A DNA stretch of 64,000 nt from Ichthyophis bannanicus (lineage: Eukaryota > Chordata > Amphibia > Gymnophiona > Ichthyophiidae): contig CM066033.1 in the NCBI GenBank assembly GCA_033557465.1, positions 903,118,808-903,182,807 of the forward strand, written 5' to 3'. The first letter of the stretch is position 1. Each line of letters starts with the position of its first letter. The notes under the pieces are model-generated. The model did no database searches. It had not been told where the DNA came from and saw only the letters and a program-made list of their open reading frames with translations. Of the stretch, positions 22,980-33,239 are shown piece by piece. The translations under genes and the position numbers were made by a program.

Positions 22980-24720
22980 CTGGCAGACTGTCACTTTGCC
23001 CACAGGTAGCATCTTGTAACATCAGAACACTGGACGCTCTCCTTAATAAGAGAAGGATACAAACTTCACTTCCATAGTCTACCATTCCAGTCTCCTCCAA
23101 GAGAGTTCAGTACTCAATCCCCTCTCACCACTCTGTTATTGCAGGAGGTCACCTCCCTTCTCACACAGGGTGCAATAGAGGAAGTGCCACTCTCCCAGCA
23201 AGGTCTGGGCTTCTATTCTCCTTACTTCCTCATTCCAAAGAAGACAGGGGGATACAGGCCCATCCTGGACCTCAGAAAACTGAACAAGTATCTACTCTGG
23301 GAGAAATTCAAGATGATCTCCCTAGGTACTCTTCTCCCCTATCTCCAGAGTCAGGATTGGCTCTGTTCTCTAGACCTAAAGGATGCATATACGCACATTC
23401 TTATCCACGCAGAACACAGGTTTCTGTGTTTTCTGTTCCAGGGGAAACATCAGTACAGAGTCCTGCCTTTTGACATCACCTCTGCCCCAAGAGTCTTTAC
23501 AAAGTGCATGGCAGTTGTAGTTGCATTCTTAAGGACTCTAGGTATATTTGTCTTCCCCTACTTAGACAACTGGCTCATTCGAGCAAGCATACCTCTAGAG
23601 GCCAATCTTTCTCACATGTACCATGCAGGTGCTGCAACACTTGGGGTTTGTAATAAATCTTCCAAAGTCCCAGCTCATTCCCTCTCAAACTCTGGAAGCC
23701 CTCTTAGACACTCAACAGTCAAGGACTTGTCTGCCTCAAGTCTGCTGTGCTCGACTCATTCAGCTTGCATCCCAAGCATGCCTCAAAACCTTTCTCACTG
23801 CTTGAAAAATGCTGCAACTCCTGGGCCATATGGCATTTACTGTACATGTGGTGCCATACGCTCATCTACATATGCATGCAGCTCAGTGGATCCTGGCTTC
23901 CCAGTGGTCTCAGGCATTCAGTCATTTGGGAGACAGGATAATACACTCTACATGTCTCATCTCGTCGCTCCAGTGGTGGCAGTCCCCAGAGCACCTTCTC
24001 GTCGGATCACCTTTTCAGAAGCCTCTACATCAATACACCCTGATGACAGATGCATCCAAATTTGGCTGGGGAGCTCATCTGGACAATCTCTCCACTCAGG
24101 GACTTTGGTCTCATCAGGAGTCACAACTCCACATAAATCTGCTGGAACTCAGCCATCCACAATTCTCTCAAGGTGTTGCACAACAACCTTCATTTCTGCA
24201 CAGTTCTAGTCCAGAAGGACAATCAGGTAGCCATGTTCTACTTGAACAAGCAAGGCGGGACAGGCTCTTGGACACTTTGCAGCGAAGCCCTATACCTGTG
24301 GTCCTTTGCCATACAGCATCAGATTCACCTATTTGTGGTTTATCTCCCAGGCAAACAATCTCTTGGCGGACAAGCTCAGTCGGGTACTACTACCCCACGA
24401 GTGGTCTCTCCATGCAGACAAGGTTGCTCACATTTTTCACATCTGGGGAACCCCAGACATAGACCTGTTTGCAACTCCTCAGAATGCCAAACTTCCCTGC
24501 TTCTGTTCCAGAACCCCTGCTCAGAACAACCTAGCGGTAGATGCCTTTCACCTTCACTGGGGTCAAGGCTTCCTATATGCCTTCCTCATTCCCAAAACTC
24601 TTTTCAAACTCCAGAGAGACAAGGGCTACATGATTCTTATAACCCCGCATTGGCCATGACAACAGTGGTATCCTCTGCTTCTATGTCTTTCTTGAGTTCA
24701 ACCAGTAGATCTGGGGTCCG
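22980..24720 (+). pseudogene. DIRS RT - RNase H ORF (copy A3), mutated
   Basis: The RT frame from 23139 carries GFYSPYFLIPKKTGGYRPIL, CSLDLKDAYTH and HQYRVLPFDITSAPRVFTKC. The catalytic box is FPYLDNWLIR, with the second Asp changed to Asn, so this RT should be inactive. RNase H pieces are LMTDASKFGWGAH near 24045, KDNQVAMFYLNKQGGTGS near 24220 and LADKLSRVLLPHEW near 24360. The tail reads IWGTPDIDLFATPQN. Several frameshifts separate these blocks. Confidence 0.87.
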
Positions 24721-24739
24721 CTCCAGATCTCCTCTCACA

Positions 24740-25821
24740 GGAGAACGGGACACTGCTGCATCCCAATCCGCAGTCCCTACACCTTATAGCATGGCTGCTG
24801 AGGGCATAAAATTCCATGGCATCAGCCTCTCTCAACAAGTGAAAGCTATCCTTTTGTCTTCTAGGAAATCTTCAAGTAGCGGAGATTCTCTCTCTGGTTT
24901 CCGAAAAGGGATCTTAACCCCTTTTCAGCTTCCTAGGAAGCATTACTTGAATATCTTCTCCACCTCTCTTCCTCTGGACTCAAAACCAATTCGGTAAGAG
25001 TCCACCTAAGTGCCATAGCAGCTTCCCACATACCCTTGGATAGTCAGCCCATCTCCTCTCAACCGCTTGTAGCATGCTTCATGAGAGGTCTTCTATTAAC
25101 TAAGCCTCCCATTAAACCACCCCCAGTGGCATGGGACCTTTAATGTTTTAGGACAGCTTATGAAGCTGCCTTTTGAACCTCTAGCCACTACTTCCCTGAA
25201 GTTTCTTACCTGGAAGGTCACCTTCCTTATTGCTCTCACTTCAGCAAGGTGCATCAGTGAGCTTCAAGCTTTAGTGGCTGATCCTCCTTATACATGTTTC
25301 CACCATGAATAAGGTAGTCCTTAGGACTCATCCTCACTTTATACCAAAGGTGGTCTTGCGTTTTCACTTAAACCAGTCAGTGTACCTCCCGATTTTCTTC
25401 CCTAGACCTCATTTTTCTAGGGCGGAAGTAACCATTCATACTCTGGATTGCAAATGTGCTTTGGCCTTCTATCTCCAGAGAACTCTGGAGCACAGAAGAG
25501 CTTCCCAACTTTTCATAGCTTTTGACTCCAGCCATCTAGGACTACCAGTATCCAAGCGAACTCTCTCCAGATGGATAGCAGATTGTATCTCCTTTGCTTA
25601 CGACCGTGCAGGACTCTCTTGAGGGTCACGTCACTGCACATAATGTTCGAGCAATGGCTACCTCCATGGCAAATCTGTGCTCTGTAGCGATTGATGACAT
25701 ATGCAAAGCAGCCACCTAATCCTGTGTCCATACTTTTGCTGCTCATGATTGCCTAGACAAGGACTCCCACTGTGATGCTTCGTTTGGCCAAGCTGTTCTC
25801 CAGCATCTCTTTCAGACTTAG
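24740..25821 (+). pseudogene. DIRS tyrosine recombinase (copy A3), broken
   Basis: The N-terminal motif SSRKSSSSGDSL is near 24860, followed by a frameshifted core. The first catalytic block reads TSARCISELQAL near 25225-25270. 25305-25622 is open (NKVVLRTHPHFIPKVV to RTLSRWIADCISFAYD). The HNVRAM (HxxR) and AHDCLDKDS segments follow in another frame; in the latter the catalytic Tyr position appears as Asp. Stop at 25819-25821. Confidence 0.82.
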
Positions 25822-25949
25822 ATCAACTCCTACCTCCCGTCCCATGTTTCGATACCAGACATCCTTGGAGGATATATGATCTACTACTTAGGCCTGTGTT
25901 CCACAGTTTGATCTGAGGTCATCTCTCTAGCATCTCCAAGCTAGGGAGT

Positions 25950-26059
25950 CCCATATGTGAAGGCTACATTCCTGCTTGTTCTTGGAGATAGTGTAGTTAC
26001 CCACCTGTAACAGGTGATCTCCGGGAACAGCAGGAATTGAGTCTTCACAACCCACCCTC
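25950..26059. repeat. DIRS internal complementary region, copy A3
   Basis: cctgcttgttcttggagat abuts agtgtagttacccacctgta at 25989/25990. These are the complements of the family left end and of this copy's right end (26250-26308). Confidence 0.85.
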
Positions 26060-26116
26060 CTCTCCTAGGAGTTGTACTTTTTCTTTTCTCCTCTCCTTTT
26101 ATCTCAGCTACAAACT

Positions 26117-26308
26117 CAACTGAGGAGGGGAGAGTTGGAAAGGTGGGAAGGCAGCTACTCAAGCGCAGTGGGATGCTCTCAAAGGCTTTCCTATTGGATG
26201 CTGGGGAGCATTTCCGCACGGGCTCCGTTGGTGCCGACGACGCTTATATGTGAAGACTCAATTCCTGCTGTTCCCAGATATCACCTGTTACAGGTGAGTA
26301 ATTATGCT
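26117..26308. repeat. DIRS right inverted terminal repeat, copy A3
   Basis: Follows the family A right repeat (agttggaaaggtgggaaggc) and ends acaggtgagtaattatgct. Confidence 0.85.
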
Positions 26309-26309
26309 T

Positions 26310-27410
26310 TTCAGTACATCCCTTAGTTGTTTGCTTCATGCGGGGCTTACTATTGTTGAAACCTCCCTCTAAGCCACTCGCAGTGACTTGGGGCCGCAGT
26401 GTGGTACTCACACAGCTGATGAAAGCTGCTTTCAATCTGTTGAATTCCTGTCCTTTGAAATTTTTGACCTGGAAGGTTTCATTTCTGGTGCAAGCTTTAG
26501 ACCCTAGTAGTTCATCCAGCATATGTGAAATTTCATCACAATAGTGGTCCTTCATACTCATCCATCATTTCTTCCAATGTGGTTGTGGAATTCCATCTTA
26601 ATAGTCCTTACATTTTTCCCAAAACGCCATTCTCACAGAAGGGAAGCTGTGCTTCACAGGTTGGACTGCAAATGAGCCTTGGCTTTTTACTTGTAGTTGA
26701 CAAAGTTTAGTTTATTAAAATTTGATATACTGCTTTTTGGTAACAAAACGTTCACAGTTAAAATAGACCATTAAACAGGCCAATGCAGAAAGCTAGCGTG
26801 GTTTTTAAGCACTGATAATGTCACTTTTAAGCAGTGATCCTGCTAAGCTGCGCTGGGTCCGGCGCCAACATTCCTACCGGTGGGGGGAGGTGCAGAGCGA
26901 TCGATCGCCCTGCCCCTCCCCCCACCGGCGGGAATGCCGGCATAGGACCCGGCGCAGATTAAAGAAAACATTGCGAGGGTGCTGTGGCGTGTGTTAGACC
27001 CTGTAAATAGACGTAAAAAGTTGATAGCCAGAGCTGAAGTCGTGCTCTTTCTGCATCGTCCTGTATATTAATAAAAGAAAGGAACTCCAGGCGGCTGACA
27101 GGTCCATCCAGCGTTTTTGTTTCTTTTGACCCCAGCAAACTGAGGAAGGTTGTCTCCAAATGCTCCTTGTCAATTGGATTCAGACTGCATCTCTTACACT
27201 TATTGCCTAGGCAGGACTAAGCCTTGAATGCCATGTCACCAATCATGTCAGAGCCATGGCTGCATTGATGACCCACTTGGGCTCAGTCTCCATGGAAGAG
27301 ATTTGCAAACCTTCAAATGGACTTCTGTTCACACATTCACATCTCATTATTGCCTGGAGGGGGATTCCTGACACAGCAGCAGGTTTGGCCAATCAGTACT
27401 TAGAAATCTG
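26310..27410 (+). pseudogene. DIRS family C recombinase, remainder, interrupted
   Basis: Resumes right after copy A3 with VVCFMRGLLLLKPPSKP and LKFLTWKVSFLV (26310-26480). The second block FVSFDPSKLRKVVSKCSLS starts near 27112, after the 26705-27111 insertion. The C-terminus NHVRAMAALMTHLGSVSMEE keeps the HxxR residues, and HYCLEGDS near 27346-27370 keeps the Tyr. Frameshifts and stops elsewhere make it inactive. Confidence 0.7.
26705..27111. mobile_element. Unclassified insertion with a 110-bp GC-rich palindrome
   Basis: Interrupts the family C recombinase. The left part (gtttattaaaatttgatata) resembles the 3' tail of SINE/LINE repeats read in reverse. 26848-26957 is a long imperfect palindrome centred on gcgatcgatcgc, with arms containing ccggtggggggagg. 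No transposase was seen. Confidence 0.5.
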
Positions 27411-27574
27411 GGGAGTGGAATCCAACTCCATCCCCCCTAGGCCCATTTATTTCAGTTCAGGCTACCTTAAAGTATAAAACGTCAAAAGGCCTGTTGCACC
27501 AAAAATAGTAATGCTGTTGCCCCAGTTTGGCTTTGTATTATCCCCTTTTTTTGTTCAAGGAAGCCTGTAGCTAA

Positions 27575-27632
27575 GGAGTCCCATATGTGAGGACTTTTTT
27601 TTTTTCCTGTTTGTCCACGGAGAACATCTGCT
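27575..27632. repeat. DIRS family C ICR remnant, right limit of copy C2
   Basis: Matches the family C ICR of copy C1 (cctgtttgtccacggagaa), then loses similarity. The expected right repeat is missing. Confidence 0.6.
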
Positions 27633-27943
27633 TCAGCTAACTACCTTTTCTCTTTGTATGCCCTTTTTTTTCATAAAGCTAAACATATTCCTGAATAAGG
27701 CAGAAATAATTACAACATTCCCATTTCCTTTTGGCTTGTGTCCTCCTGATTTTCTGTATGTTTTCCCTTTCCCTTAATCATTGTTCCTGCAAGTGTTTTA
27801 TGCTCTCTAATCTCTTCCTCTCGATCTTGCCCATCCTTCTCAGAATTTTTGCACTCTTCCTGCTCTCCAGTCTCCATCTTCCTAGCCATTTCTTTCTTGA
27901 TTTCCCACCTTTTTGGCTCTCGTGTCTGCCTTCTGATCTACAT
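27633..27943. other. Unclassified, pyrimidine-rich
   Basis: About 310 bases of T/C-rich sequence. No repeat of the window matches and no coding signal was seen. Confidence 0.35.
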
Positions 27944-28031
27944 AAGACATTTCATACTAGGTCAGACCAAGGGTCCATCAACCCTAGAATCCTGTTTCCA
28001 ACCGTGGCCAATTCAAGTCACAAGTGCTGCT
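27944..28031 (-). mobile_element. CR1 3'-end fragment
   Basis: The CR1 3' end block (taggtcagaccaagggtcca, atcctgtttccaa) occurs here once. It is followed immediately by the same block of the next CR1 at 28032, so two CR1 3' ends stand in tandem in the same orientation. Confidence 0.7.
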
Positions 28032-30895
28032 AAAGAACATAAGATATGCCATACTGGGTCAGACCAAGGTCCATCAAGCCCAGTATCCTGTTTCCAACAG
28101 TGGCCAATCTAGGTCACAAGTACTAGCAGTTTCCCCAAAAGACACAAGTTCCACAATGATTGTATTGGGTCAAGCAGTGGATATCCCAGGTTCCCTTTAA
28201 TAGTGGTTTATGGACCTTTCCTCTAGGAACTTCTCCAAACCTTTTTTAAACCTGGCTACACTAACAGCTTTTACTGCATCCTCCGGTAACAAATTCCAGA
28301 GTTTGATTACACGTTGAATGAAATAATTATTGTATTAGTCTTAAATAGGTTACCCTATAGCTTCATTGCATGTCCCCTAGTCTTTCTATAGTTTGGCATA
28401 AACAATCTACGTTTACCTCTTCCACTTCATTCATTAATTTATAGTCCTCTTATCATTTCTCCCTTTAGCCGTCTCTCTTCCAGGTTGAAGAGCTCGACCC
28501 TTTTTAGCCTCCCTTCATAGGGATATCCTTCCATCCCTTTTACCATTTTGGTGGCTCTTCCCTGTACCTTTTCTAATAACGCTATATCCTTTTTAAGATA
28601 CGGTGACCAGAGTTGCACACAATATTCAAGGTGCAGTCGCACTATGGAACGATACAGAGGCATTATAATATCCTTTGCTTTATTCTCCATTCCTTTCCTT
28701 ATGATACCTAGCATTGTTTGCTCTCTTGGCTGCCATCGCACACCGGGTAGAGGGTTTCAACATGTTATCACAATGACGCCTAAATCTATTTTGGGTGGTG
28801 GTTCCTAATGTGGAACCTTGCATCATGTAACCATAGTTTGGGTTGTTCTTTCCTAGGTGCATAACTTTGCACTTGTCCAAATTAAATTTCATCAGCCATT
28901 TGAACGTCCAGTCTTCCAAATTTATGACGATCCTCTTGCAATTTTCCACAATCCTCATGGGTTTTAATAACTTTAGTTTTCTGTCATCTGCAAATTTGAT
29001 TACCTAACTCATTCCCATTTTCAGGTCATTTATGAATTTATTAAAAAGCAGTGGACTCAGCACAGATCTCTGGGGTACTCAACTATTCACCTTTCTCCAT
29101 TGGGAAATTTGGCCATTTAGCCCTACCCTCTGCTTTCTATCTTTTAACCAGTTCCTGATCCACAATAGTACACTGCCTCCTATCCCATGACTTTTTAATT
29201 TTGCAAAAGTCTCTCATGAGCACTGTTCCCTCTAAGCTGTGCGCGTGTGCGCGCGCACACACCTCACCGAGCGAGAGCACATACTTTACCACAGAGCGCA
29301 CAAAAATTACGACTCTGATTCTGATAGAAAACAACACAGACGTCTTAAAATGTAAAAGTTATGATTGTAATTGCTAGAAATTTCCCGCTTCATTTAGTAA
29401 TCATCTATTTTCCTTTAATTTGATTAAAATCAACGTGGTGTACATACTGTATTCTGACATGTAGTCAAATTTTAAAGTATATTACTCCACGTGTCATTAT
29501 GTGGCGCACAAAAATTTAACCTTCCTTCAAAAGCTGCACACAGCTGATATTTTATGCGCACACAGCCTATAGAAAATTAGAGGGAACATTGCTCATGAGG
29601 GACCTTGTCAAAGGCTTTCTGAAAATCCAGATAAACTATATCAACCGACTCGCCTTTCTCTACCTGTTTATTCACACCTTCAAAAAAAAAATAACAGATT
29701 AGTAAGACAAGACCTTCCTTAGCTAAAGCCATGTTGGCTGTTTTCCATTAAGCCATGACTATCTACATGTTCAGTAATTTTGTTCTTTATAATGGTTTCT
29801 ACCATTTTTCCCGGTACTGACGTCAGACTCACTGGTCTGTAGTTTCCCGGATAACCCTGGAACCATTTTTAAAAATTGGCATTACATTGGCCGTCCTCCA
29901 ATCTTCAGGTATTACAAATGATTTTAATGATAGTTCACAGATTACTAATAACAGGTCTACAGTCTCATATTTCAGTTCTTTCAACACCCTTGGATGCATA
30001 CCATCTGGTCCAGGTGGTTTGCTACTTTTCAGTTTATCAAATAGTTGTAATACATCTTCCCGGTGTATCGTTTCTTTCAATTCTTCTGCGGCATCACCTT
30101 TAAATACAATTTCAGTAATGGGTAATATCCCTATATCTTCCTCAGTAAAGACCGAAGCAAAGAATTCATTCAGTCTTTCTACTATGGCCTTGTCCCCTCT
30201 TAGTGCCCCTTTTTACCCCTCTATCATCTAATGGTCCAGCTGACTCTGTCACAGGTTTTTTGCTATGAATGTACTTGAAAAACTTTTACGTGTTTTTGCT
30301 TCCACAGCAAGTTTCTTCTCAAATTCTCTTTACCTGCCTCATCAATGCCTTACATCTAACTTGAGTGCTTGGGTTTCCAGTTTTTGTCATTTGGCTCCTT
30401 TTTCCATTTCCTGAAAGATGCTTTTTTGGCAACAGCCTCTCACTTCACCTTTAAACCATGCTGGCAGTTTTTTTGGACTCCTTCCACTTTTCTTAAAGCA
30501 TGGAATACAGCTGGTCTGGGCTTCCAAGATAGTATTTTTAAACACCCATGCTTGATATAAATTTTTAACTTTTGCAGCTGCCCCTTCTTAGTTTTTTCTT
30601 AACTATTTTCCTCATTTTATCATAGTCACCCTTTTGAAAGTTTAAAGGTAGTACCGTGGATTTCCTTACTGTCCTTCCTCCATTTATTAAATCAAACACT
30701 ATCATGCTATGATCACCATTGCTAAATGGCCCCAACGCCCTTATCTCTTGCACTTGATCTTGTGTTCCACTAATTACTAAATCCAAAAAGTCTTCCCCTC
30801 TGGTCAGTTCATGAACTAGCTGCTCCAAGAAGCAGCCATTTATTTCCCATGATAATAGAACAATAGCATGCTCAATTCTTACTACTAGAAACATG
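28032..30895 (-). mobile_element. CR1 LINE, 5'-truncated, minus strand
   Basis: The longest CR1 here. On the minus strand, 30565-30894 encodes the end of the endonuclease domain (LVHELTRGEDFLDLVISG and NGDHSMIVFDL). 29829-30080 encodes the RT start (GPDGMHPRVLKEL, VIPEDWRTANVMPIF). 28680-28958 and 28439-28741 encode the C-terminus ([39 protein letters not shown]). Stops and frameshifts are frequent. A 371-bp hAT MITE interrupts it at 29221. Confidence 0.87.
29221..29591. mobile_element. hAT-type MITE (371 bp) with 8-bp target duplication
   Basis: Flanked by ctcatgag at 29213-29220 and 29592-29599. Terminal inverted repeats are cactgttccctctaa and its complement ttagagggaacattg, with one mismatch. 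An 8-bp duplication and CA...TG ends fit the hAT superfamily. No transposase. Near the left end is an alternating purine-pyrimidine run (gtgcgcgtgtgcgcgcgcac). Confidence 0.85.
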
Positions 30896-30993
30896 AAATT
30901 TACTAGAAAATAATGATACTCTTCATTTCCTGTATAAACAAGGTCTCAGACATGTTTCTAGTAGTAAGAATTGAGCGTGCTGTTCTGTTATTA
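30853..30993. repeat. Inverted repeat at the 5' edge of a CR1
   Basis: Arms 30853-30895 and 30951-30993 are reverse complements over about 43 bases with three or four differences (core ctagtagtaagaattgagc), around a 55-base loop. The left arm is CR1 endonuclease-coding sequence. Confidence 0.8.
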
Positions 30994-31027
30994 CGAGTTG
31001 TACTCGCTCAACGAAGTGACTATTATA

Positions 31028-31087
31028 CATTTCCCATGGGCAAGCGGTGGATTTCCCCAGTCCTCTTTAATAATAGTTAATAATTGT
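31028..31087 (-). mobile_element. CR1 LINE copy 4, left piece
   Basis: CR1 3'-region sequence (gcggtggatttccccagtcc, tctttaataatag) cut by the DIRS copy starting at 31088. It resumes at 52965 (aacttttcttccaaggactt), so both pieces come from one CR1. Confidence 0.65.
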
Positions 31088-31230
31088 ATCTTCAGGAACA
31101 AGCAGGAACGCAAATATGGGTGAACATGGGAATGCTTTCAAACATCTAATAGGAAAACCATTGGGAGCACTCCACTGCGCCTGCATGCCTGCCTTTCCAA
31201 ATCTTTTCCTCCATTCATTTTCCATGGAGC
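31088..31230. repeat. DIRS left inverted terminal repeat, copy A4
   Basis: Family A left repeat (gggagcactccactgcgcct and on), shorter than in copy A2. Confidence 0.75.
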
Positions 31231-32837
31231 CAGCAGGACATATCCTGCCACAGCCGAAAAACTTCTCGTTTTTGTGGAACATCGTGCTTCTGCCTTCCTA
31301 TTGAAGTAGATACCGGTCCCAATCATTTTTTTCTTTTACAAATTTTTCTACTTTCCTCCATTTTTAGTGTAGTTTACACTGCTACACTAGGCCTCTAAGC
31401 CTCAATAGCTTTATCTTTAATCCCAAAGAAAATGTTTCTGAGGCATGGAAAAGCGAATTAGTGGCTTTAAAAAATGTACCAAATGTGCTGATACCATATC
31501 AGTCGCTGATAAACATGACTAGCGTCTAAAATGTTTAGACCCTGAACATCCAACCCAATTCTTGTCCTTTGTGCTTGCAAATGACAGAGTCCTAAAGAAC
31601 TGAGCCAGACCATATGGATCGTTGTTCACCTCGGACTCTTAATGGCTTCCACTTCATCAAGGGCATAGACTTTCTCTCATGGCTCTCAGGTTTCTTCAAA
31701 GTCCAAACATAAAAGTACGTCTGGCTACTCCCAAGTCATCGGCATCGAAGACAGATATAGAGACCAGAGATCAGTCCCATTATAAGCATCATGACTCCCC
31801 TAGGGGTGCTTCTGATGCAGACTGGCCAGCCAAACAGCCCTGGTGGAAGGATCTGGCCTCCAAAGCACAAGAAGGTTTCTGGGATGCTCCCGAGGCATTG
31901 ACCTTTGGAGAGCTACTGGTTCCATGTTCTGGGATGGTGGCTCAGAGCCCCCTGGGCGATTCCATGCAGATATCTGCCATCTCCCTAGCCCAGCGCATGC
32001 TGGCTCTCGAGAGGAGTTTTGCAGCACTCATGGCAGCCTTGGTACTGCTAACATTGCAAGCTCCAGGAGTGCAGGCTTGTACCAAGCCTGCAGCCGGGTG
32101 TATTGGCCCCAATACTGGCCCTCAAACTGATATTATTGGAACCCCTGAGGCCAATAACTTTGTTGGAACTGACCGATATCCCCAGGATCCAATAGACTCA
32201 AACTGCTGTGACTCTGTTCTGATACCTCAGAGCATCGGTATTGGCATCAACCTTTGACATCCATGAAGCATCGAGGTCGAACCCAAGACCGCCAATTACT
32301 TTGACTTCTTACCAGATTCTGATTCCACTTCAGAATCTGAAGAGGGATCACTCGATTCCTGAGAACGTCCAGACATACCTTCTGACCCTTCGCTGCCTAA
32401 GGAATAGCATCGGTCCCCATCAAAAGATATGTCCTTTCAGGACTTCATACATGACATGGCAGCAGGGCTTGCCATCACAATAGCCTCTGAAAAGGAACAG
32501 AGGGCAGAGGAATTGGTGATACTCCTATGCCTTAGGAGGCGGCTACATTACCGGTGCATTGGGTCCTGCAGGATCTTATGCTCTGAATGTGGGAGGCCCC
32601 ACTCATGGTTCTGCCTGTCAGCAAGAGGCTCGATACCCTATACAGAGCACCAGAGTGCCCATGCTTCCAAAAACATCAGCTCCCCCACCACTCAATAGTG
32701 GTGGAATCAGCAATGCGCCAAATAGAGATCTAAGAACCATTCATCCAAGCCACCTGGCAGAAACCCAAGGACACTTGATGCCTTTGGGCATTGGTGCTTC
32801 CAAGCATGCATGTGGGCCTCCAGAATAAACTCTTACA

Positions 32838-33003
32838 TTCTCCAGGACCAAGCAGGAAGTCAATCCTCACTTATGGGTGACGTCGGCGCCGACGGAGCCC
32901 TCGCGGAGCAATTTTCCCCAGCTTTCGAAGAAAGCCTTTGGGAATTGCAGCGCGCATGCGCGGTCCCCTTCCCGCTCAAGGGTGCCATCTTGCTCAGTCG
33001 TCT
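32838..33003. repeat. DIRS left inverted terminal repeat, copy B1
   Basis: Starts tctccaggaccaagcagg. Complementary to 38387-38561, for example gtcggcgccgacggagccct against its mirror and cccgctcaagggtgccatct. Confidence 0.92.
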
Positions 33004-33239
33004 TTTTTCCGCAGAGCCCTACAGACGTAGTTTGTGATCGCCGCTGAAAAAGTTGATTTTTTTCGTTTGTTTTTTCTCGGTTCGACACCGTGTCCTTTTC
33101 CCGCCCGGCCTCGATACGCCAATATCGAGTCTGTTCACATTTTTTCGGTTTTTGTCCTTTGTAACGGGCGTTCCCGCCACTTTTTTCTTTTTCCCTGGCA
33201 GCACGGTCTTTCGACCTCGCAGGGGCCCTTTTTCCCCTG

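Larger units (their letters stand above)
19187..26308 (+). mobile_element. DIRS family A copy 3, lacking its left terminal repeat
   Basis: Gag, RT-RNase H, recombinase, ICR (25950-26059) and right repeat (26117-26308) are all present, but no left repeat with tccaggaacaagcagg precedes gag. The left limit (about 19110-19190) is therefore uncertain and may reflect a deletion that also removed part of the family C host. A SINE with an inserted LTR interrupts gag at 20699-22549. Confidence 0.82.
13280..27632 (+). mobile_element. DIRS family C copy 2, old, split by several insertions
   Basis: The left repeat starts at about 13280 (gctatggacaagcagg). Decayed gag, RT-RNase H and recombinase follow in order, then an ICR at 27575-27632. 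The right repeat is not found. The element is interrupted by a CR1 (13529-15385), a family A DIRS (about 19187-26308) and an insert with a large palindrome (26705-27111). The order and strand of the remnants are consistent with one ancestral copy. Confidence 0.75.
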
